From assembly GCA_023241745.1 (NCBI GenBank), contig JALQCY010000002.1, forward strand, positions 744,001 to 808,000: 64,000 bases of DNA, given 5' to 3'. This stretch comes from Isoptericola peretonis (lineage in GTDB: Bacteria > Actinomycetota > Actinomycetes > Actinomycetales > Cellulomonadaceae). Both the position numbers and the translations under genes were made by a program. Below the pieces are notes generated by a model. The model ran no database searches. It was not told the DNA's origin and saw only the letters and a list, made by a program, of their open reading frames with translations. Shown here in pieces: positions 52,601 to 64,000 of the stretch; the first letter of the stretch is position 1, and each line of letters begins with the position of its first letter.

Positions 52601-53374
52601 TCATCTCCGGACCTCGATCCCGGCCGCGGCCAGGGCTTCCTTCACCTGGCCGACGGACAGCGTGCCGAAGTGGAAGACGCTCGCCGCGAGGACGGCGTTG
52701 GCGCCCGCGCGCGCCGCGGCCACGAAGTGCTCCGGGACGCCGGCGCCGCCGGAGGCCACGAGCGGCACCTCCACCCGCTCGCGGACCGCGGCGAGCATCT
52801 CCAGGTCGAAGCCGGAGGTCGTGCCGTCGGCGTCCATCGAGTTGAGCAGGATCTCCCCCGCCCCCAGGTGCGCAGCCTTCGCCGCCCACTCCACGGCGTC
52901 GATGCCGGTGCCCCGGCGGCCGCCGTGCGTGGTCACCTCGTAGCCCGACGGCGTGACCGTCTCGCCCGTCACCCGGCGCGCGTCCACGGACAGGGTGAGC
53001 ACCTGGCGCCCGAAGCGCCCGGCGATCTCCGCGACCAGCTCCGGCCGGGCGATCGCCGCCGTGTTGACCCCCACCTTGTCCGCGCCGGCGCGCAGCAGGC
53101 GGTCCACGTCGTCCGTCGAGCGCACGCCACCGCCCACCGTGAGCGGCACGAAGACCTGGTCGGCGGTCCGGCGCACCACGTCGACCATGGTGGCGCGGTC
53201 GCCCGACGAGGCGGACACGTCGAGGAACGTCACCTCGTCGGCGCCCTCCCCGTCGTACCGGGCCGCGAGCTCGACGGGGTCCCCCGCGTCGCGGAGGTTG
53301 GTGAAGTTGACCCCCTTGACGACGCGCCCGTCGTGGACGTCGAGGCACGGGATCACGCGGACGGCCACGGACAT
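52601..53374 (-). CDS. hisF: Imidazole glycerol phosphate synthase cyclase subunit
   Basis: Uses PRFAR and ammonia from HisH to make imidazole glycerol phosphate and AICAR. The 257-residue half-barrel repeat protein has catalytic Asp12 in [16 protein letters not shown] and Asp131 in [10 protein letters not shown], with phosphate motifs GGGVRS and ASGGAG in each half. Length and motifs are fully standard. hisH and hisA are not in the window. The ABC exporter pair follows after 66 bases, and the FKBP lipoprotein gene lies immediately upstream in the opposite reading order but on the same strand, 7 bases away. Confidence 0.97.
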   Translation of the reverse strand: MSVAVRVIPCLDVHDGRVVKGVNFTNLRDAGDPVELAARYDGEGADEVTFLDVSASSGDRATMVDVVRRTADQVFVPLTVGGGVRSTDDVDRLLRAGADKVGVNTAAIARPELVAEIAGRFGRQVLTLSVDARRVTGETVTPSGYEVTTHGGRRGTGIDAVEWAAKAAHLGAGEILLNSMDADGTTSGFDLEMLAAVRERVEVPLVASGGAGVPEHFVAAARAGANAVLAASVFHFGTLSVGQVKEALAAAGIEVRR

Positions 53375-53381
53375 GCGGGAC

Positions 53382-54416
53382 TCACCCTTCCTTGCTGTCG
53401 TCGCTGCCGGCGGCGTCCGTGCCGGACTGCTCGCCGGACGCCTTCTCCGGGTCCCCGCCGTCGTCGCCCCTGCCCTCGCCGGGTGTGTCCTCCTCGGTCA
53501 CCTGGAAGTGCGAGTCCAGGATGTCCACCACGTAGACCAGGGTCTCGTCGGCGAGGTCGCTGCTGGTGCCACCGTAGCCGAGGCCGGGCGGCACCACGAG
53601 CATCACCTGGGAGCCGACGGTCTGCTCCACGAGGCCCTGGTCGAGGCCGTCGACGAGCTGACCGATGCCCACCGTCGCGGACTGCGGGCGGGTGCCCGGC
53701 GTCCAGGTGGTGTCGAACTGTTCGCCGTCGCTCCACCGCACCGCCGTGAAGCGCATGGTGACGACCTGACCCACCTGGACCTGGGGACCGCTGCCGCGCA
53801 GCAGCGGCTGCACCTGCAGGTCGGCGGGAGGCTTCTGCTTCGCGGGCACCCGGACGGTGGGCTCGCCGGTCGTGTCCCGCTCCACGGCGGGCAGCCCGTC
53901 CGCCACCGTCACCTCCGTGCCGGCGGCGCGCGTGGGCAGCACGTCGACGACGAGGATCACCGGCACGCCGTCGTCCTCCTCCACGAGGAGCATGCGCGCC
54001 CCGACCTTCTGGCCCCGCAACGTGTCGTAGAGGTTGGACCCGAGCGCCTCCGGCGACATCGTGTACCAGGCGGGCGCGTCGATGTACGTGCTCGACACGA
54101 CGGACCCGTCGCGCCCGTCCTCCGCGTACATGTTCAGGAGCACCGGTTCGCCCTCCGCCACCGGCTCGCCCGACCCCGGCCACACCGTGCGGGCGCCGGG
54201 GCGCACCACGTCGTACGGCTGCTCGTAGGTGAGCGAGGGCGGTTCGCCGACGGCGCCGGACACCTGCACCGGGGCCGCCGACGCCTGCGACGACGGCACG
54301 TCCCCCAGGTCGCCCAGCAGCGACGAGCTGCAGCCGCCGAGCACGAGGGCGCCACCGAGCAGGAGAGAGGTCAGGAGAGTCGGGCGGCGGAGCACCGCGA
54401 CAGTCTGCCACGGCAC
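53382..54416 (-). CDS. FKBP-type peptidyl-prolyl isomerase lipoprotein
   Basis: 344-residue secreted lipoprotein. A 28-residue signal ends in the lipobox LGGC with Cys29, followed by a Ser-rich linker. The C-terminal domain (about 230-310) is FKBP-like: [54 protein letters not shown] related, weaker domain precedes it (about 95-175, [13 protein letters not shown] and [13 protein letters not shown]). It probably folds exported proteins at the membrane outer face. The acidic tail from about 315 is disordered. The GTG start at 54416 has GGAGC 7 bases upstream. It adjoins pafA, a linkage common in actinobacteria. Confidence 0.87.
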   Translation of the reverse strand: MPWQTVAVLRRPTLLTSLLLGGALVLGGCSSSLLGDLGDVPSSQASAAPVQVSGAVGEPPSLTYEQPYDVVRPGARTVWPGSGEPVAEGEPVLLNMYAEDGRDGSVVSSTYIDAPAWYTMSPEALGSNLYDTLRGQKVGARMLLVEEDDGVPVILVVDVLPTRAAGTEVTVADGLPAVERDTTGEPTVRVPAKQKPPADLQVQPLLRGSGPQVQVGQVVTMRFTAVRWSDGEQFDTTWTPGTRPQSATVGIGQLVDGLDQGLVEQTVGSQVMLVVPPGLGYGGTSSDLADETLVYVVDILDSHFQVTEEDTPGEGRGDDGGDPEKASGEQSGTDAAGSDDSKEG

Positions 54417-54465
54417 TCGATGCTCCCGGGGTCGGCGTCCGCGCGTGCCTCGCCCCCGACCGCCG

Positions 54466-55827
54466 TTACATCGACTCGATCAGCCGGTCGACCCTCTCGT
54501 CGACGCTGCGGAACGGGTCCTTGCACAGCACGGTGCGCTGCGCCTGGTCGTTGAGCTTCAGGTGCACCCAGTCCACGGTGTAGTCGCGGCGCGCCTCCTG
54601 GGCGGCGCGCACGAAGTCGCCGCGCAGCTTGGCGCGCGTCGTGGGCGGCGGGACGGCGGTGGACTCGAAGACCTCGAGGTCCGTCACCACGCGCTCCACC
54701 ATGCCCCGTGCGGCGAGCAGGTTGTACAGGCCCTCCGTGCGGGAGATGTCGTGGTACGCCAGGTCGAGGCGCGCGATGCGCGGGTCGTCCAGGGACAGAT
54801 CGTGCTTGGCCTGGTAGCGCTCGATGAGCCGCAGCTTGATGACCCAGTCCAGCTCCCGGTCCACGAGGGACAGGTCGCCCGACTCGAGCGCCCGCAGCCC
54901 CCGCTCCCACAGGTCCAGCACCTGCTTGACGACAGGTGTCGCACCGCCGTGGGCGTCGACGTGCTCGCGCACCCGGTGGAAGTACTCCCACTGGATGTCG
55001 ACCGCCGTGGCCGTGCGCCCGTTGGCCAGCTGCACCGGGTGCAGGCCGGTGTGGTCGTGGCTGATCTCGCGGATCGCGCGGATCGGGTTCTCCAGCGTGA
55101 GGTCCCGCATCGGGACGCCCGCCTCGACCAGGCGCAGCACGAGGTCGGTGGCGCCCACCTTGAGCATCGTCGTGGGCTCCGCCATCGACGAGTCGCCCAC
55201 GATGACGTGCAGCCGGCGGTAGCTCTCGGCGTCCGCGTGCGGCTCGTCGCGCGTGTTGATGATCGGTCGCGACCTCGTGGTCGCGCTGGAGACCGCCTCC
55301 CAGATGTGGTCGGCGCGCTGCGAGAGGCAGTAGACCGCGCCCCGCGGCGTGGCCAGGACCTTGCCCGCGCCCGTGAGCACCTGGCGCGTGATGAGGAACG
55401 GCACCAGCACCTCGGACAGCCGCGAGAAGTCGCCCTGGCGGCGCACCAGGTAGTTCTCGTGGCAGCCGTACGAGTTCCCGGCCGAGTCGGTGTTGTTCTT
55501 GAACAGGTGCACCTTGCCCGACAGGCCCTCGTGCTCGAGCCGCTGCTGCGCGTCCGCGACCAGCCCCTCGAGGATGCGCTCGCCGCCGCGGTCGTACGCC
55601 ACGAGCTGGTGCACGTCGTCGCACTCCGCCGTCGCGTACTCGGGGTGCGACCCCACGTCGAGGTACAGGCGTGAGCCGTTGCGCAGGAAGACGTTCGACG
55701 ACCGCCCCCACGCGACGACCTTGCGGAACAGGTAGCGCGCCACCTCGTCCGCGGACAGGCCGCGCCCGTCGTCCGCGGCGCACGTCACCCCGTACTCGGT
55801 CTCCAGACCGAAGATCCTGCGGTCCAC
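54466..55827 (-). CDS. pafA: Pup-protein ligase
   Basis: Attaches the deamidated C-terminal Glu of Pup to lysines of target proteins, using ATP. The 453-residue enzyme is homologous to glutamine synthetase-like carboxylate-amine ligases. It starts [16 protein letters not shown] and has [77 protein letters not shown] and a C-terminal domain ending [19 protein letters not shown], all typical of PafA. The GTG at 55827 has GGAGGGC upstream and matches homologues. It is downstream of prcA by 37 bases containing a tandem repeat, so it may share its transcript. Confidence 0.97.
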   Translation of the reverse strand: MDRRIFGLETEYGVTCAADDGRGLSADEVARYLFRKVVAWGRSSNVFLRNGSRLYLDVGSHPEYATAECDDVHQLVAYDRGGERILEGLVADAQQRLEHEGLSGKVHLFKNNTDSAGNSYGCHENYLVRRQGDFSRLSEVLVPFLITRQVLTGAGKVLATPRGAVYCLSQRADHIWEAVSSATTRSRPIINTRDEPHADAESYRRLHVIVGDSSMAEPTTMLKVGATDLVLRLVEAGVPMRDLTLENPIRAIREISHDHTGLHPVQLANGRTATAVDIQWEYFHRVREHVDAHGGATPVVKQVLDLWERGLRALESGDLSLVDRELDWVIKLRLIERYQAKHDLSLDDPRIARLDLAYHDISRTEGLYNLLAARGMVERVVTDLEVFESTAVPPPTTRAKLRGDFVRAAQEARRDYTVDWVHLKLNDQAQRTVLCKDPFRSVDERVDRLIESM

Positions 55828-55840
55828 GACGCCCTCCACT

Positions 55841-55880
55841 CTGCTCGGCCCTGCTCAGCCCTGCTCAGACCTGCTCGGCC
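55841..55880. repeat. Four 10-bp tandem repeats across the prcA stop codon
   Basis: Units CTGCTCGGCC, CTGCTCAGCC, CTGCTCAGAC and CTGCTCGGCC lie end to end. On the coding strand they read GGCYGAGCAG-like units. The prcA stop (55867-55865) is inside the third unit, so the last PrcA residues (AEQV) and the prcA-pafA spacer are both made of the repeat. Confidence 0.9.
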
Positions 55881-56608
55881 CCGTCCCGGTCGCCCGGCTG
55901 GTCCAGCAGCCCGGCGAGCACCGCACCCTGCAGCCGGCGGAACGCCCGCCGCCGGCCCGCGCGCTCCAGCACCGCCACCTCCAGGCCGCCGGGCGCGATC
56001 TCCCGCTCCTCGCCCTCGGCGGTGACGGAGCCGTCCGCCCCCACGGCGCCGAGGGTGCGCACGGCCAGCGCCAGCACCTCGGCCAGCGACATGCCCTCGT
56101 GCCAGGCGTCCGCGACCCGCGCGCCCAGCTGTTCGGCCTGACCGCCCATCACGACGTGCCCGTGCTCGTCGGCCACCGAGCCGTCGTACGACAGCCGGTA
56201 GATCTGGTCGGCGCCCGGCGTCGGGCCCACCTCTGCGACGACCAGCTCCACCTCGAGGGGCTTGGACTCGGTGGTGAACACCGTGCCGAGCGTCTGCGCG
56301 TAGGCGTTGGCGAGCCCCCGCGCGGTCACGTCGGTGCGGTCGTAGGAGTACCCCCGCAGGTCGGCGTAGCGCACGCCGGCCACCCGCAGGTTCTCGAACT
56401 CGTTGTACTTGCCGACGGCGGCGAACGCGATGCGGTCGTAGATCTCCGAGATCTTGTGCAGCGCCCGCGACGGGTTCTCCGTGGCGAACGCGATCCCGCC
56501 CTCGTAGGCCAGCACGACGACCGACCGGCCACGGGCGATGCCCTTGCGCGCGAAGTCCGCCCGGTCCTTCATCAGCTGCTCGGGCGAGACGTAGAACGGC
56601 ATCGTCAT
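55865..56608 (-). CDS. prcA: Proteasome subunit alpha
   Basis: Outer-ring structural subunit of the 20S proteasome. The 247-residue protein begins [45 protein letters not shown], with the gate-forming N-terminus and the RGRSVV segment, and lacks a catalytic Thr. [28 protein letters not shown] is another family segment. The C-terminal end is AEQV, encoded within a tandem repeat. Start overlaps the prcB stop (ATGA), ensuring equal synthesis of the two subunits. It should dock Mpa on its outer face. Confidence 0.97.
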   Translation of the reverse strand: MTMPFYVSPEQLMKDRADFARKGIARGRSVVVLAYEGGIAFATENPSRALHKISEIYDRIAFAAVGKYNEFENLRVAGVRYADLRGYSYDRTDVTARGLANAYAQTLGTVFTTESKPLEVELVVAEVGPTPGADQIYRLSYDGSVADEHGHVVMGGQAEQLGARVADAWHEGMSLAEVLALAVRTLGAVGADGSVTAEGEEREIAPGGLEVAVLERAGRRRAFRRLQGAVLAGLLDQPGDRDGAEQV

Positions 56609-57510
56609 GCGCGCGCACCTCCCTGGTTCCGCTGACGCGTCCCACCGCCCGCCGGGCGGTCACCGTGCGCGGCGCGGTGCGCCGCTCCCCTCTCGGCCAC
56701 GATCCGCTCGACGGTCCCCGCCAGCTCGTCGTCGCCCACGTGGCGCACGCCGTCGGCGTCCACCACGGTCACCACCGGCCAGATCTGGCGCACGGGGTCC
56801 GGGCCGCCCGTCGCGCTGTCGTCGTCGGCCGCGTCGTACAGCGCCTCGACGGCGACGCCGACCGCAGCGTCGGCGTCGAGCCCCGGCCGCCACAGCTTCT
56901 TCAGGGCCCCGCGGGCGAAGACCGAGCCCGAGCCGACCGTGTGGTGGTCGTGCTCCTCGTACCGGCCTCCCGTGACGTCGTAGCTGAACAGCCGCCCGTA
57001 CCCGCGGTCCAGGTCGTACCCGGCGAAGAGCGGCACCACCGCCAGCCCCTGCAGGGCCAGCGGCAGGTTGCCACGGATCATCGTCGACAGGCGGTTGGCC
57101 TTGCCGTCGAGGGAGAGCAGCGAGCCCTCGATCTTCTCGTAGTGCTCCAGCTCGAGCTGGAAGAGCCGGACCAGCTCGATCGCGACGCCCGCGGACCCCG
57201 CGATGCCGACCACCGAGTAGGCGTCGGCGGCGAACACCTTCTCCATCTCGCGGCTGGCGATGAGGTTGCCCGCGGTCGCCCGCCGGTCGCCCGCCATGAT
57301 CACGCCGCGGCCGCCGTCGTCGGTGCCGAAGGTCAGCGCCACGATCGTCGTGGCGTGCGGGGCGAGGCCGTCCGCGGGCGCACCGCCGGCGGTGAGGCGC
57401 CGCCCCGGCAGGAGGTCCGGGGAGTGCGCCCCGAGGAAGTCCACGAACGAGGACGAGCCGGGGCGCAGGAACGCGTCCGGCAGGCGTCCCGAGGTGTCAG
57501 CGCTGGTCAT
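56605..57510 (-). CDS. prcB: Proteasome subunit beta
   Basis: Proteolytic subunit of the 20S proteasome. A 53-residue propeptide is removed to expose Thr54 of ATTIVALTF as the nucleophile. [53 protein letters not shown] and the [21 protein letters not shown] loop are typical. The total length of 301 residues includes a basic, Gly/Arg-rich C-terminal tail of about 25 residues. It lies 6 bases after pup and overlaps prcA, making a pup-prcB-prcA unit. Confidence 0.97.
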   Translation of the reverse strand: MTSADTSGRLPDAFLRPGSSSFVDFLGAHSPDLLPGRRLTAGGAPADGLAPHATTIVALTFGTDDGGRGVIMAGDRRATAGNLIASREMEKVFAADAYSVVGIAGSAGVAIELVRLFQLELEHYEKIEGSLLSLDGKANRLSTMIRGNLPLALQGLAVVPLFAGYDLDRGYGRLFSYDVTGGRYEEHDHHTVGSGSVFARGALKKLWRPGLDADAAVGVAVEALYDAADDDSATGGPDPVRQIWPVVTVVDADGVRHVGDDELAGTVERIVAERGAAHRAAHGDRPAGGGTRQRNQGGARA

Positions 57511-57516
57511 GGGCGA

Positions 57517-57714
57517 TCACTGACCGCCCTTCTGCACGAAGCCTCGCACGAACGACTCCGCGTTCGTCTCGAGGACCTCGTCGATCTCCTCCAGGAGGGC
57601 GTCCACCTCGGCGTCGCGCTCCGACACCGCCGGGGCGGCCGGGGCGGGGACGTCCGCGTCGTCGTCGGGCGTGCGGTCCTCGTGCTGCGGGTTGATCCGT
57701 TCCTGACCGGCCAT
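57517..57714 (-). CDS. pup: Prokaryotic ubiquitin-like protein Pup
   Basis: Intrinsically disordered 65-residue tag. It ends in FVQKGGQ, whose C-terminal Gln must be deamidated by Dop to Glu before ligation. The helix-forming region EVDALLEEIDEVLETNAESFVRGFV binds the coiled coil of Mpa. The ATG giving MAGQERINPQHED at 57714 is used; a longer frame upstream is not supported. It is acidic, as expected. It is located between dop and prcB in the usual order. Confidence 0.97.
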   Translation of the reverse strand: MAGQERINPQHEDRTPDDDADVPAPAAPAVSERDAEVDALLEEIDEVLETNAESFVRGFVQKGGQ

Positions 57715-57779
57715 GGTCCGCCTCCTTCGCTGCTGCGGAGCTCCCGGGGAGGGAGGCTCCGGGAGAGTCTCGCGTCGCC

Positions 57780-57785
57780 AGCCTA
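57780..57785 (-). promoter_or_regulatory. Candidate -10 before pup
   Basis: TAGGCT on the minus strand fits a -10 element about 65 bases before pup, between dop and pup. No convincing -35 was found, so this is tentative. A short stem CTCCCGG/CCGGGAG lies between it and pup. Confidence 0.3.
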
Positions 57786-57858
57786 TGCGCTGCGACCGAC
57801 ACCGCGCGGTGGCGTCCACGCCGGTTGCGCCCAGGGCTGAACCGGGCGGGCCGCGGGG

Positions 57859-59598
57859 TCAGCCCTCCCCGCGCAGCCCCTTGAGCAGGGCAGCCGCGTC
57901 GGGGCTGGCGTCCAGGAGCGCGCCGATGTGCTGGCGCGTGCCCCGCGAGGGGTCCAGCATCGGCACGCGCTGCAGCGCGGCGGCACCGGGGACGTCGAAG
58001 ATCACCGAGTCCCAGCTCGCCGCGGACACCTGGTCCGCGTACCGGGCCATGACCTCGCCGCGGAACCACGCGCGCGTGTCCGCCGGCGCGTGGTGCACCG
58101 CGTCCGCCACCCGCTCGTCGTCCACGAGCCGCTCCACCGCGCCGGACGCGACGAGCCGGCGGTAGATGCCGCGCTCGGGCCGGACGTCGGTCCACTGCAG
58201 GTCGAGGGCGTGCAGGCGCGGGTGGTCCCAGGCGAGGCCGTCCCGCGAGCGCAGCCCCTCCAGCAGGCGCCGCTTGGCCACCCACTCGACCTCCCGCGCG
58301 CACGTCGCGGGGTCCGTCGCGAGCCGGCTCAGCACGGAGCGCCAGCGGTCCAGGACGTCGTTCGTCTCGTCGTCGACCGGTCCCGCCCCGCCCGCGGAGC
58401 CCGCGAGCGCCGCGACCGACCGCGCCACGACGTCGGCGTACGCCTGCTGGATCTCGAGCGCGGTGAGGCGACGACCGTCGGCGAGGTCGAGGCGCACGCC
58501 GAGGGTCAGGTCGCGCGAGACACGCTGCACGTCCGCCACCGGGTCGGCGAGCCGGAGCGCCGCGAGCTCCGCGCGGGCCGGGACGCCGGCCTCCGTCAGC
58601 GCGTCCAGGTGCTCCAGCACCCAGAGCACCAGGGAGGTGGTCCCGAGCTTGAGGAACGTCGCGACCTCGAAGAGGTTGGCGTCGCCGATGATCAGGTGCA
58701 GGCGGCGCCAGCGCGTGCGGTCGGCGTGCGGCTCGTCGCGCGTGTTGACGATCGGGCGTCGCAGGGTGGTCTCCAGGCCCACCTCGGCCTCGATGTAGTC
58801 GGCCCGCTGGGACAGCTGGAAGCCGGCGTCCGCCCCGGTCGGCCCCAGTCCCACGCGGCCCGAGCCCGTGAACACCTGCCGGGTCACCAGGAAGGGCGTG
58901 AGGAGGTCCACGAGGGTGCCGAAGGGCAGCGCGCGGTCGACGAGGTAGTTCTCGTGGGTGCCGTAGCTGGCCCCCTTGCCGTCCACGTTGTTCTTGTAGA
59001 GCACCACCTCGCCGCCGGGCACCTGGGCGAGCGCCCGGACCGCCGCGAGCATCACCTGCTCCCCCGCCACGTCCCACAGCACGCCGTCGCGCGGGCCCGT
59101 CACCTCGGGCGACGAGTACTCGGGGTGGGCGTGGTCGACGTACAGGCGGGCGCCGTTGGTGAGGATGCAGTTGGCGGCGCTCGGGTCGTCGTAGTCCTCG
59201 GTCGTGGGCCGCTCCACCTCCTCCGGCTGCTGCCGGGCCGCGGCGCGAGCCCCTGCCCGGCCGCGCGCGCCCGGGGCGGCCGCGGACGCGACCTGCGCCG
59301 ACGCCGGGGTGCTGCTCCCGCCGGGCGCGAGCGGGCCCGAGGGCGCCGGGCGGGACGGGTCGTCGGTGAGCAGCGAGGGGTGCGCGGAGGCGCGCTGCAG
59401 GTGGAACCCGCGCGCGTCCTGCAGGGGGTCCTCGTCGTCGTAGTCCCAGCGTGCGGGCGGCCGTGCGCCCGCGCGCGCGACCAGCGCGCGGTACGTCATG
59501 ACCACCTGCGAGCTCATGAGCATCGGGTTGGCCATCGGCCGCCCCGGTGCCAGGACGCCGTACTCGGTCTCGATCCCCATCACGCGACGAACGCTCAC
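57859..59598 (-). CDS. dop: Pup deamidase/depupylase Dop with enlarged loop
   Basis: Deamidates Pup-Gln to Pup-Glu and removes Pup from conjugates. The 579-residue enzyme begins SVRRVMGIETEYGVLAPG and has [75 protein letters not shown], closely matching Dop rather than PafA. Between DARGFHL and CILTNGARL lies about 76 residues, some 55-60 more than I recall for mycobacterial Dop, rich in Ala, Ser, Pro and Arg (roughly 80-135). GTG at 59598 is used; ATG six codons later is an alternative. It is the first gene of the dop-pup-prcB-prcA block. Confidence 0.96.
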   Translation of the reverse strand: MSVRRVMGIETEYGVLAPGRPMANPMLMSSQVVMTYRALVARAGARPPARWDYDDEDPLQDARGFHLQRASAHPSLLTDDPSRPAPSGPLAPGGSSTPASAQVASAAAPGARGRAGARAAARQQPEEVERPTTEDYDDPSAANCILTNGARLYVDHAHPEYSSPEVTGPRDGVLWDVAGEQVMLAAVRALAQVPGGEVVLYKNNVDGKGASYGTHENYLVDRALPFGTLVDLLTPFLVTRQVFTGSGRVGLGPTGADAGFQLSQRADYIEAEVGLETTLRRPIVNTRDEPHADRTRWRRLHLIIGDANLFEVATFLKLGTTSLVLWVLEHLDALTEAGVPARAELAALRLADPVADVQRVSRDLTLGVRLDLADGRRLTALEIQQAYADVVARSVAALAGSAGGAGPVDDETNDVLDRWRSVLSRLATDPATCAREVEWVAKRRLLEGLRSRDGLAWDHPRLHALDLQWTDVRPERGIYRRLVASGAVERLVDDERVADAVHHAPADTRAWFRGEVMARYADQVSAASWDSVIFDVPGAAALQRVPMLDPSRGTRQHIGALLDASPDAAALLKGLRGEG

Positions 59599-59628
59599 GC
59601 CACCACCCTAGGGTGCCCGGAGCGGGAA

Positions 59629-59685
59629 CGAGGTCCCCGTCTCGGGACCGACCCGGCCGGGTCGGCCCCGGGGACGGGGACCTCG
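59629..59685 (-). terminator. Nested hairpin between mpa and dop
   Basis: Outer arms 59629-59641 and 59673-59685 are exact 13-base complements, and the inner palindrome CCGACCCGGCCGGGTCGG (59648-59665) forms its own stem. It lies about 30 bases past the mpa stop and likely ends the mpa transcript. Confidence 0.65.
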
Positions 59686-59714
59686 CGCTCGCGGCGCTCG
59701 TGCGCCGTGCGGGC

Positions 59715-61382
59715 CTACAGGTACTGCCCCGTGCTCGTCACGGTGTCGATGGTGCGCGGCGCGCCGTCGCCGCCCTTCTTCTGGACGATCGTGCGGATGA
59801 AGACGATGCGCTCGCCCTTCTTGCCGCTGATGCGCGCCCAGTCGTCGGGGTTGGTGGTGTTCGGCAGGTCCTCGTTCTCCTTGAACTCGTCGACGCACGC
59901 GCTCAGCAGGTGCTCCACCCGGATGCCCCGCTGCCCGGTGGCCAGGAGGTCCTTGATCGCCGACTTCTTCGCCCGGTCCACGACGTTCTGGATCATGGCG
60001 CCGGAGTTGAAGTCCTTGAAGTACAGGGTCTCCTTGTCGCCGGACGCGTATGTCACCTCGAGGAACTGGTTCTCCTCGTCCTCGGAGTACATCCGCTCCA
60101 CGACGCTGCTGATCATCGCCGCGATGGCCTCCGACTCGCTGCCGCCGTGCTCGGCCAGGTCGTCGGGGTGGATCGGCAGGGCCGGCGTGAGGTACTTGCC
60201 GAAGATCTCGGTGGCGCCCTCGGCGTCGGGCCGCTCGATCTTGATCTTCACGTCCAGGCGGCCCGGCCGCAGGATCGCGGGGTCGATCATGTCCTCGCGG
60301 TTCGAGGCGCCGATGACGATGACGTTGTCCAGCCGCTCGACGCCGTCGATCTCGGCGAGCAGCTGCGGCACGATCGTCGTCTCGACGTCCGAGGAGAGGC
60401 CGGTGCCGCGGGTGCGGAACAGCGACTCCATCTCGTCGAAGAAGACGACGACAGGGGCGCCCTGGGTCGCCTTCTCCCGCGCCCGGGCGAAGATCAGGCG
60501 GATGTGCCGCTCCGTCTCGCCCACGTACTTGTTGAGCAGCTCCGGGCCCTTGACGTTGAGGAAGTAGCTCTTCGCCGTCGGGTCGCCGCCGCGCGTGCTC
60601 GCCACCATGCCGGCGAGCGAGCTGGCGACGGCCTTCGCGATGAGCGTCTTGCCGCACCCGGGCGGCCCGTACAGCAGCACGCCCTTGGGCGGCCGCAGCC
60701 CGTGCTCGCGGAAGAGGTCGGGGTGGGAGAACGGCAGCTCGACGGCGTCGCGGATCTGCTCGATCTGCGGCCCCAGCCCGCCGATGTCCTCGTACGCGAT
60801 GTCGGGGACCTCCTCGAGGACGAGCTCCTCGACCTCCGACTTGGGCACCACCTCGAACACGAACCCGCTGCGCACGTCCACCGTGAGCGCGTCCCCGACC
60901 CGCAGGGGCGTCCCGGACACCGATCCGGCGAGGCGCACGACGCGTTCCTCGTCGGCGCGTCCGACCACGAGCACCCGCTCGGGGTCGAGCACCTCCTTGA
61001 CCGTCACCAGCTCGCCGGTCCGCTCGTACCCGCCGGCCTCGACCACGGTCATGGCCTCGTTGAGCTTGACCTCCTGGCCGGGGCGCAGCACGTCGACGTC
61101 GAGGGCCGGGCTCGCCTGGACGTGCATCTTGCGGCCCGCCGAGGAGATGTCGACGGAGCCGTCGTCGTGCGCCGCGAGGAACGTGGCGTACGTCCCCGGC
61201 GGCTTGGCGAGCTCGTCGATCTGGCCCTTGAGCTCGACGATCTGGTCGCGGGCGGCGCGGAGCGCCTCGGCGAGCCGCTCGTTCTTGGCGGCGAGAAGGG
61301 CGAGCTGTGCGTCGTGGCTCGGTCCGGTGGGCAGCGCCGGCTGCTCCGGTCGAGGCTCCGGGCGGACAGGGTTGTCGGACAT
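59715..61382 (-). CDS. mpa: Proteasome-associated AAA ATPase Mpa/ARC
   Basis: Ring ATPase that binds Pup on its coiled coils and unfolds tagged proteins into the proteasome. The 555-residue protein has a coiled coil (about 27-60), two OB domains (65-180), and an AAA domain with Walker A GPPGCGKT (239-246), Walker B VVVFFDEM (311-318) and sensor ILRPGRLD. It ends in GQYL, the C-terminal motif with a penultimate Tyr that docks in the alpha ring. ATG at 61382 giving [10 protein letters not shown] is chosen. It lies after trmI with a 163-base gap that contains a candidate promoter, and before dop. Confidence 0.97.
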   Translation of the reverse strand: MSDNPVRPEPRPEQPALPTGPSHDAQLALLAAKNERLAEALRAARDQIVELKGQIDELAKPPGTYATFLAAHDDGSVDISSAGRKMHVQASPALDVDVLRPGQEVKLNEAMTVVEAGGYERTGELVTVKEVLDPERVLVVGRADEERVVRLAGSVSGTPLRVGDALTVDVRSGFVFEVVPKSEVEELVLEEVPDIAYEDIGGLGPQIEQIRDAVELPFSHPDLFREHGLRPPKGVLLYGPPGCGKTLIAKAVASSLAGMVASTRGGDPTAKSYFLNVKGPELLNKYVGETERHIRLIFARAREKATQGAPVVVFFDEMESLFRTRGTGLSSDVETTIVPQLLAEIDGVERLDNVIVIGASNREDMIDPAILRPGRLDVKIKIERPDAEGATEIFGKYLTPALPIHPDDLAEHGGSESEAIAAMISSVVERMYSEDEENQFLEVTYASGDKETLYFKDFNSGAMIQNVVDRAKKSAIKDLLATGQRGIRVEHLLSACVDEFKENEDLPNTTNPDDWARISGKKGERIVFIRTIVQKKGGDGAPRTIDTVTSTGQYL

Positions 61383-61447
61383 CGCATCCCCTCTCGTGCG
61401 GCCCGGGTGGCCGCCTCCCCGGGCGGGAAGGTGCCCCCGGAGCAAAC

Positions 61448-61471
61448 ACCCTAGACATCAACGCGGATGTC
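61448..61471 (-). promoter_or_regulatory. Inverted repeat and candidate -10 before mpa
   Basis: GACATC-AACGCG-GATGTC (61454-61471) is a perfect 6-bp inverted repeat. Directly beside it on the minus strand is TAGGGT (61453-61448), which could be a -10. The layout suggests a repressor or activator site at the mpa promoter, but no -35 was identified. Confidence 0.35.
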
Positions 61472-61545
61472 CGGGGGTTCATTTCACGGAGCGGTCGCGA
61501 GGTTCACACGACCGAGACCTCCCGGTGACCCGTCCGCGCCGCGGC

Positions 61546-63790
<2,245 letters not shown>

Positions 63791-63875
63791 GCCGCCAGGC
63801 TATCCGGCGACGACGGTCCGTCCGGCGCGCCGCCCTCCCGTCGACCTGTCGCCGGCCGGCCGTAGGGTGGCGCGC

Positions 63876-64000
63876 ATGACGACGACCGCCGCACCGGACG
63901 TGTCCCCGGACCCTGCCGTCCGGGCCCCGTCGTCCGCGCCGGGGCTGTCGCCGTCGCGCGCGAGCGACTTCATGCGCTGCCCCCTGCTGTTCCGGTTCCG
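63876..64000 (+). CDS. RecB-family exonuclease/PD-(D/E)XK nuclease, 3' end outside window
   Basis: Only the first 41 codons are visible. After an Ala/Pro-rich start the frame reads LSPSRASDFMRCPLLFRFR, the recognisable start of the actinobacterial RecB-family nuclease related to AddB/Cas4-type PD-(D/E)XK enzymes, where the Cys in the RCP motif can bind an iron-sulfur cluster. It is divergent from the M50 protease gene, a pairing seen in other actinobacteria. The rest, including the nuclease active site, cannot be checked. Confidence 0.75.
   Translation, partial: MTTTAAPDVSPDPAVRAPSSAPGLSPSRASDFMRCPLLFRF

Overview
This window is chromosomal DNA from a very GC-rich actinobacterium. The evidence is the strong GC bias at third codon positions, the presence of RbpA, WhiA, PdtaR and a complete Pup-proteasome cluster (mpa, dop, pup, prcB, prcA, pafA), and a his/trp/lgt/glt gene order typical of that phylum. 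A chitobiose/GlcNAc importer of the NgcEFG type suggests a polymer-degrading soil actinomycete, perhaps Micrococcales (Cellulomonas, Cellulosimicrobium or Isoptericola-like). That placement is inferred from content, not from a search. Almost all genes are on the minus strand. I see no prophage, insertion sequence, CRISPR array or rRNA.

Layout. 1-11 kb: the end of 6-phosphogluconolactonase, a phenylalanine hydroxylase, rbpA, secG, the lower-glycolysis genes tpiA, pgk and gap, then the uvrC-rapZ-yvcK-whiA block. 11-14.6 kb: a GlcNAc/chitobiose ABC importer (two permeases and a lipoprotein) with a visible promoter and a DasR-like operator. 14.6-23.7 kb: OsmC, uvrA, a YciI protein, two TerC metal-exporter genes behind a yybP-ykoY (manganese) riboswitch, uvrB and coaE. 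23.8-33.4 kb: an ABC exporter, rpsA with a clear promoter, a methyltransferase, polA, a thioesterase, a GNAT enzyme, the ANTAR regulator pdtaR and a tRNA with anticodon CAA. 33.5-53.4 kb: pyk, gltD, gltB, lgt, trpA, trpB, trpC, two small membrane proteins, trpE, hisI, a heterodimeric ABC exporter and hisF. 53.4-64 kb: an FKBP lipoprotein, the Pup-proteasome genes, trmI, a site-2-type protease and the start of a RecB-family nuclease.

How the genes work together: glycolysis (tpiA, pgk, gap, pyk) sits with its regulators (yvcK, rapZ, whiA). Nucleotide excision repair is complete for the UvrA, UvrB and UvrC proteins, each encoded at a separate site. Tryptophan and histidine genes are interleaved and coupled by short start/stop overlaps. 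Pup made by pup is deamidated by Dop and ligated by PafA, and tagged proteins are unfolded by Mpa into PrcAB. The most noteworthy non-coding elements are the manganese riboswitch, the dre-like site before ngcE, the 10-bp tandem repeat across the prcA stop codon, and several long perfect hairpins between operons.
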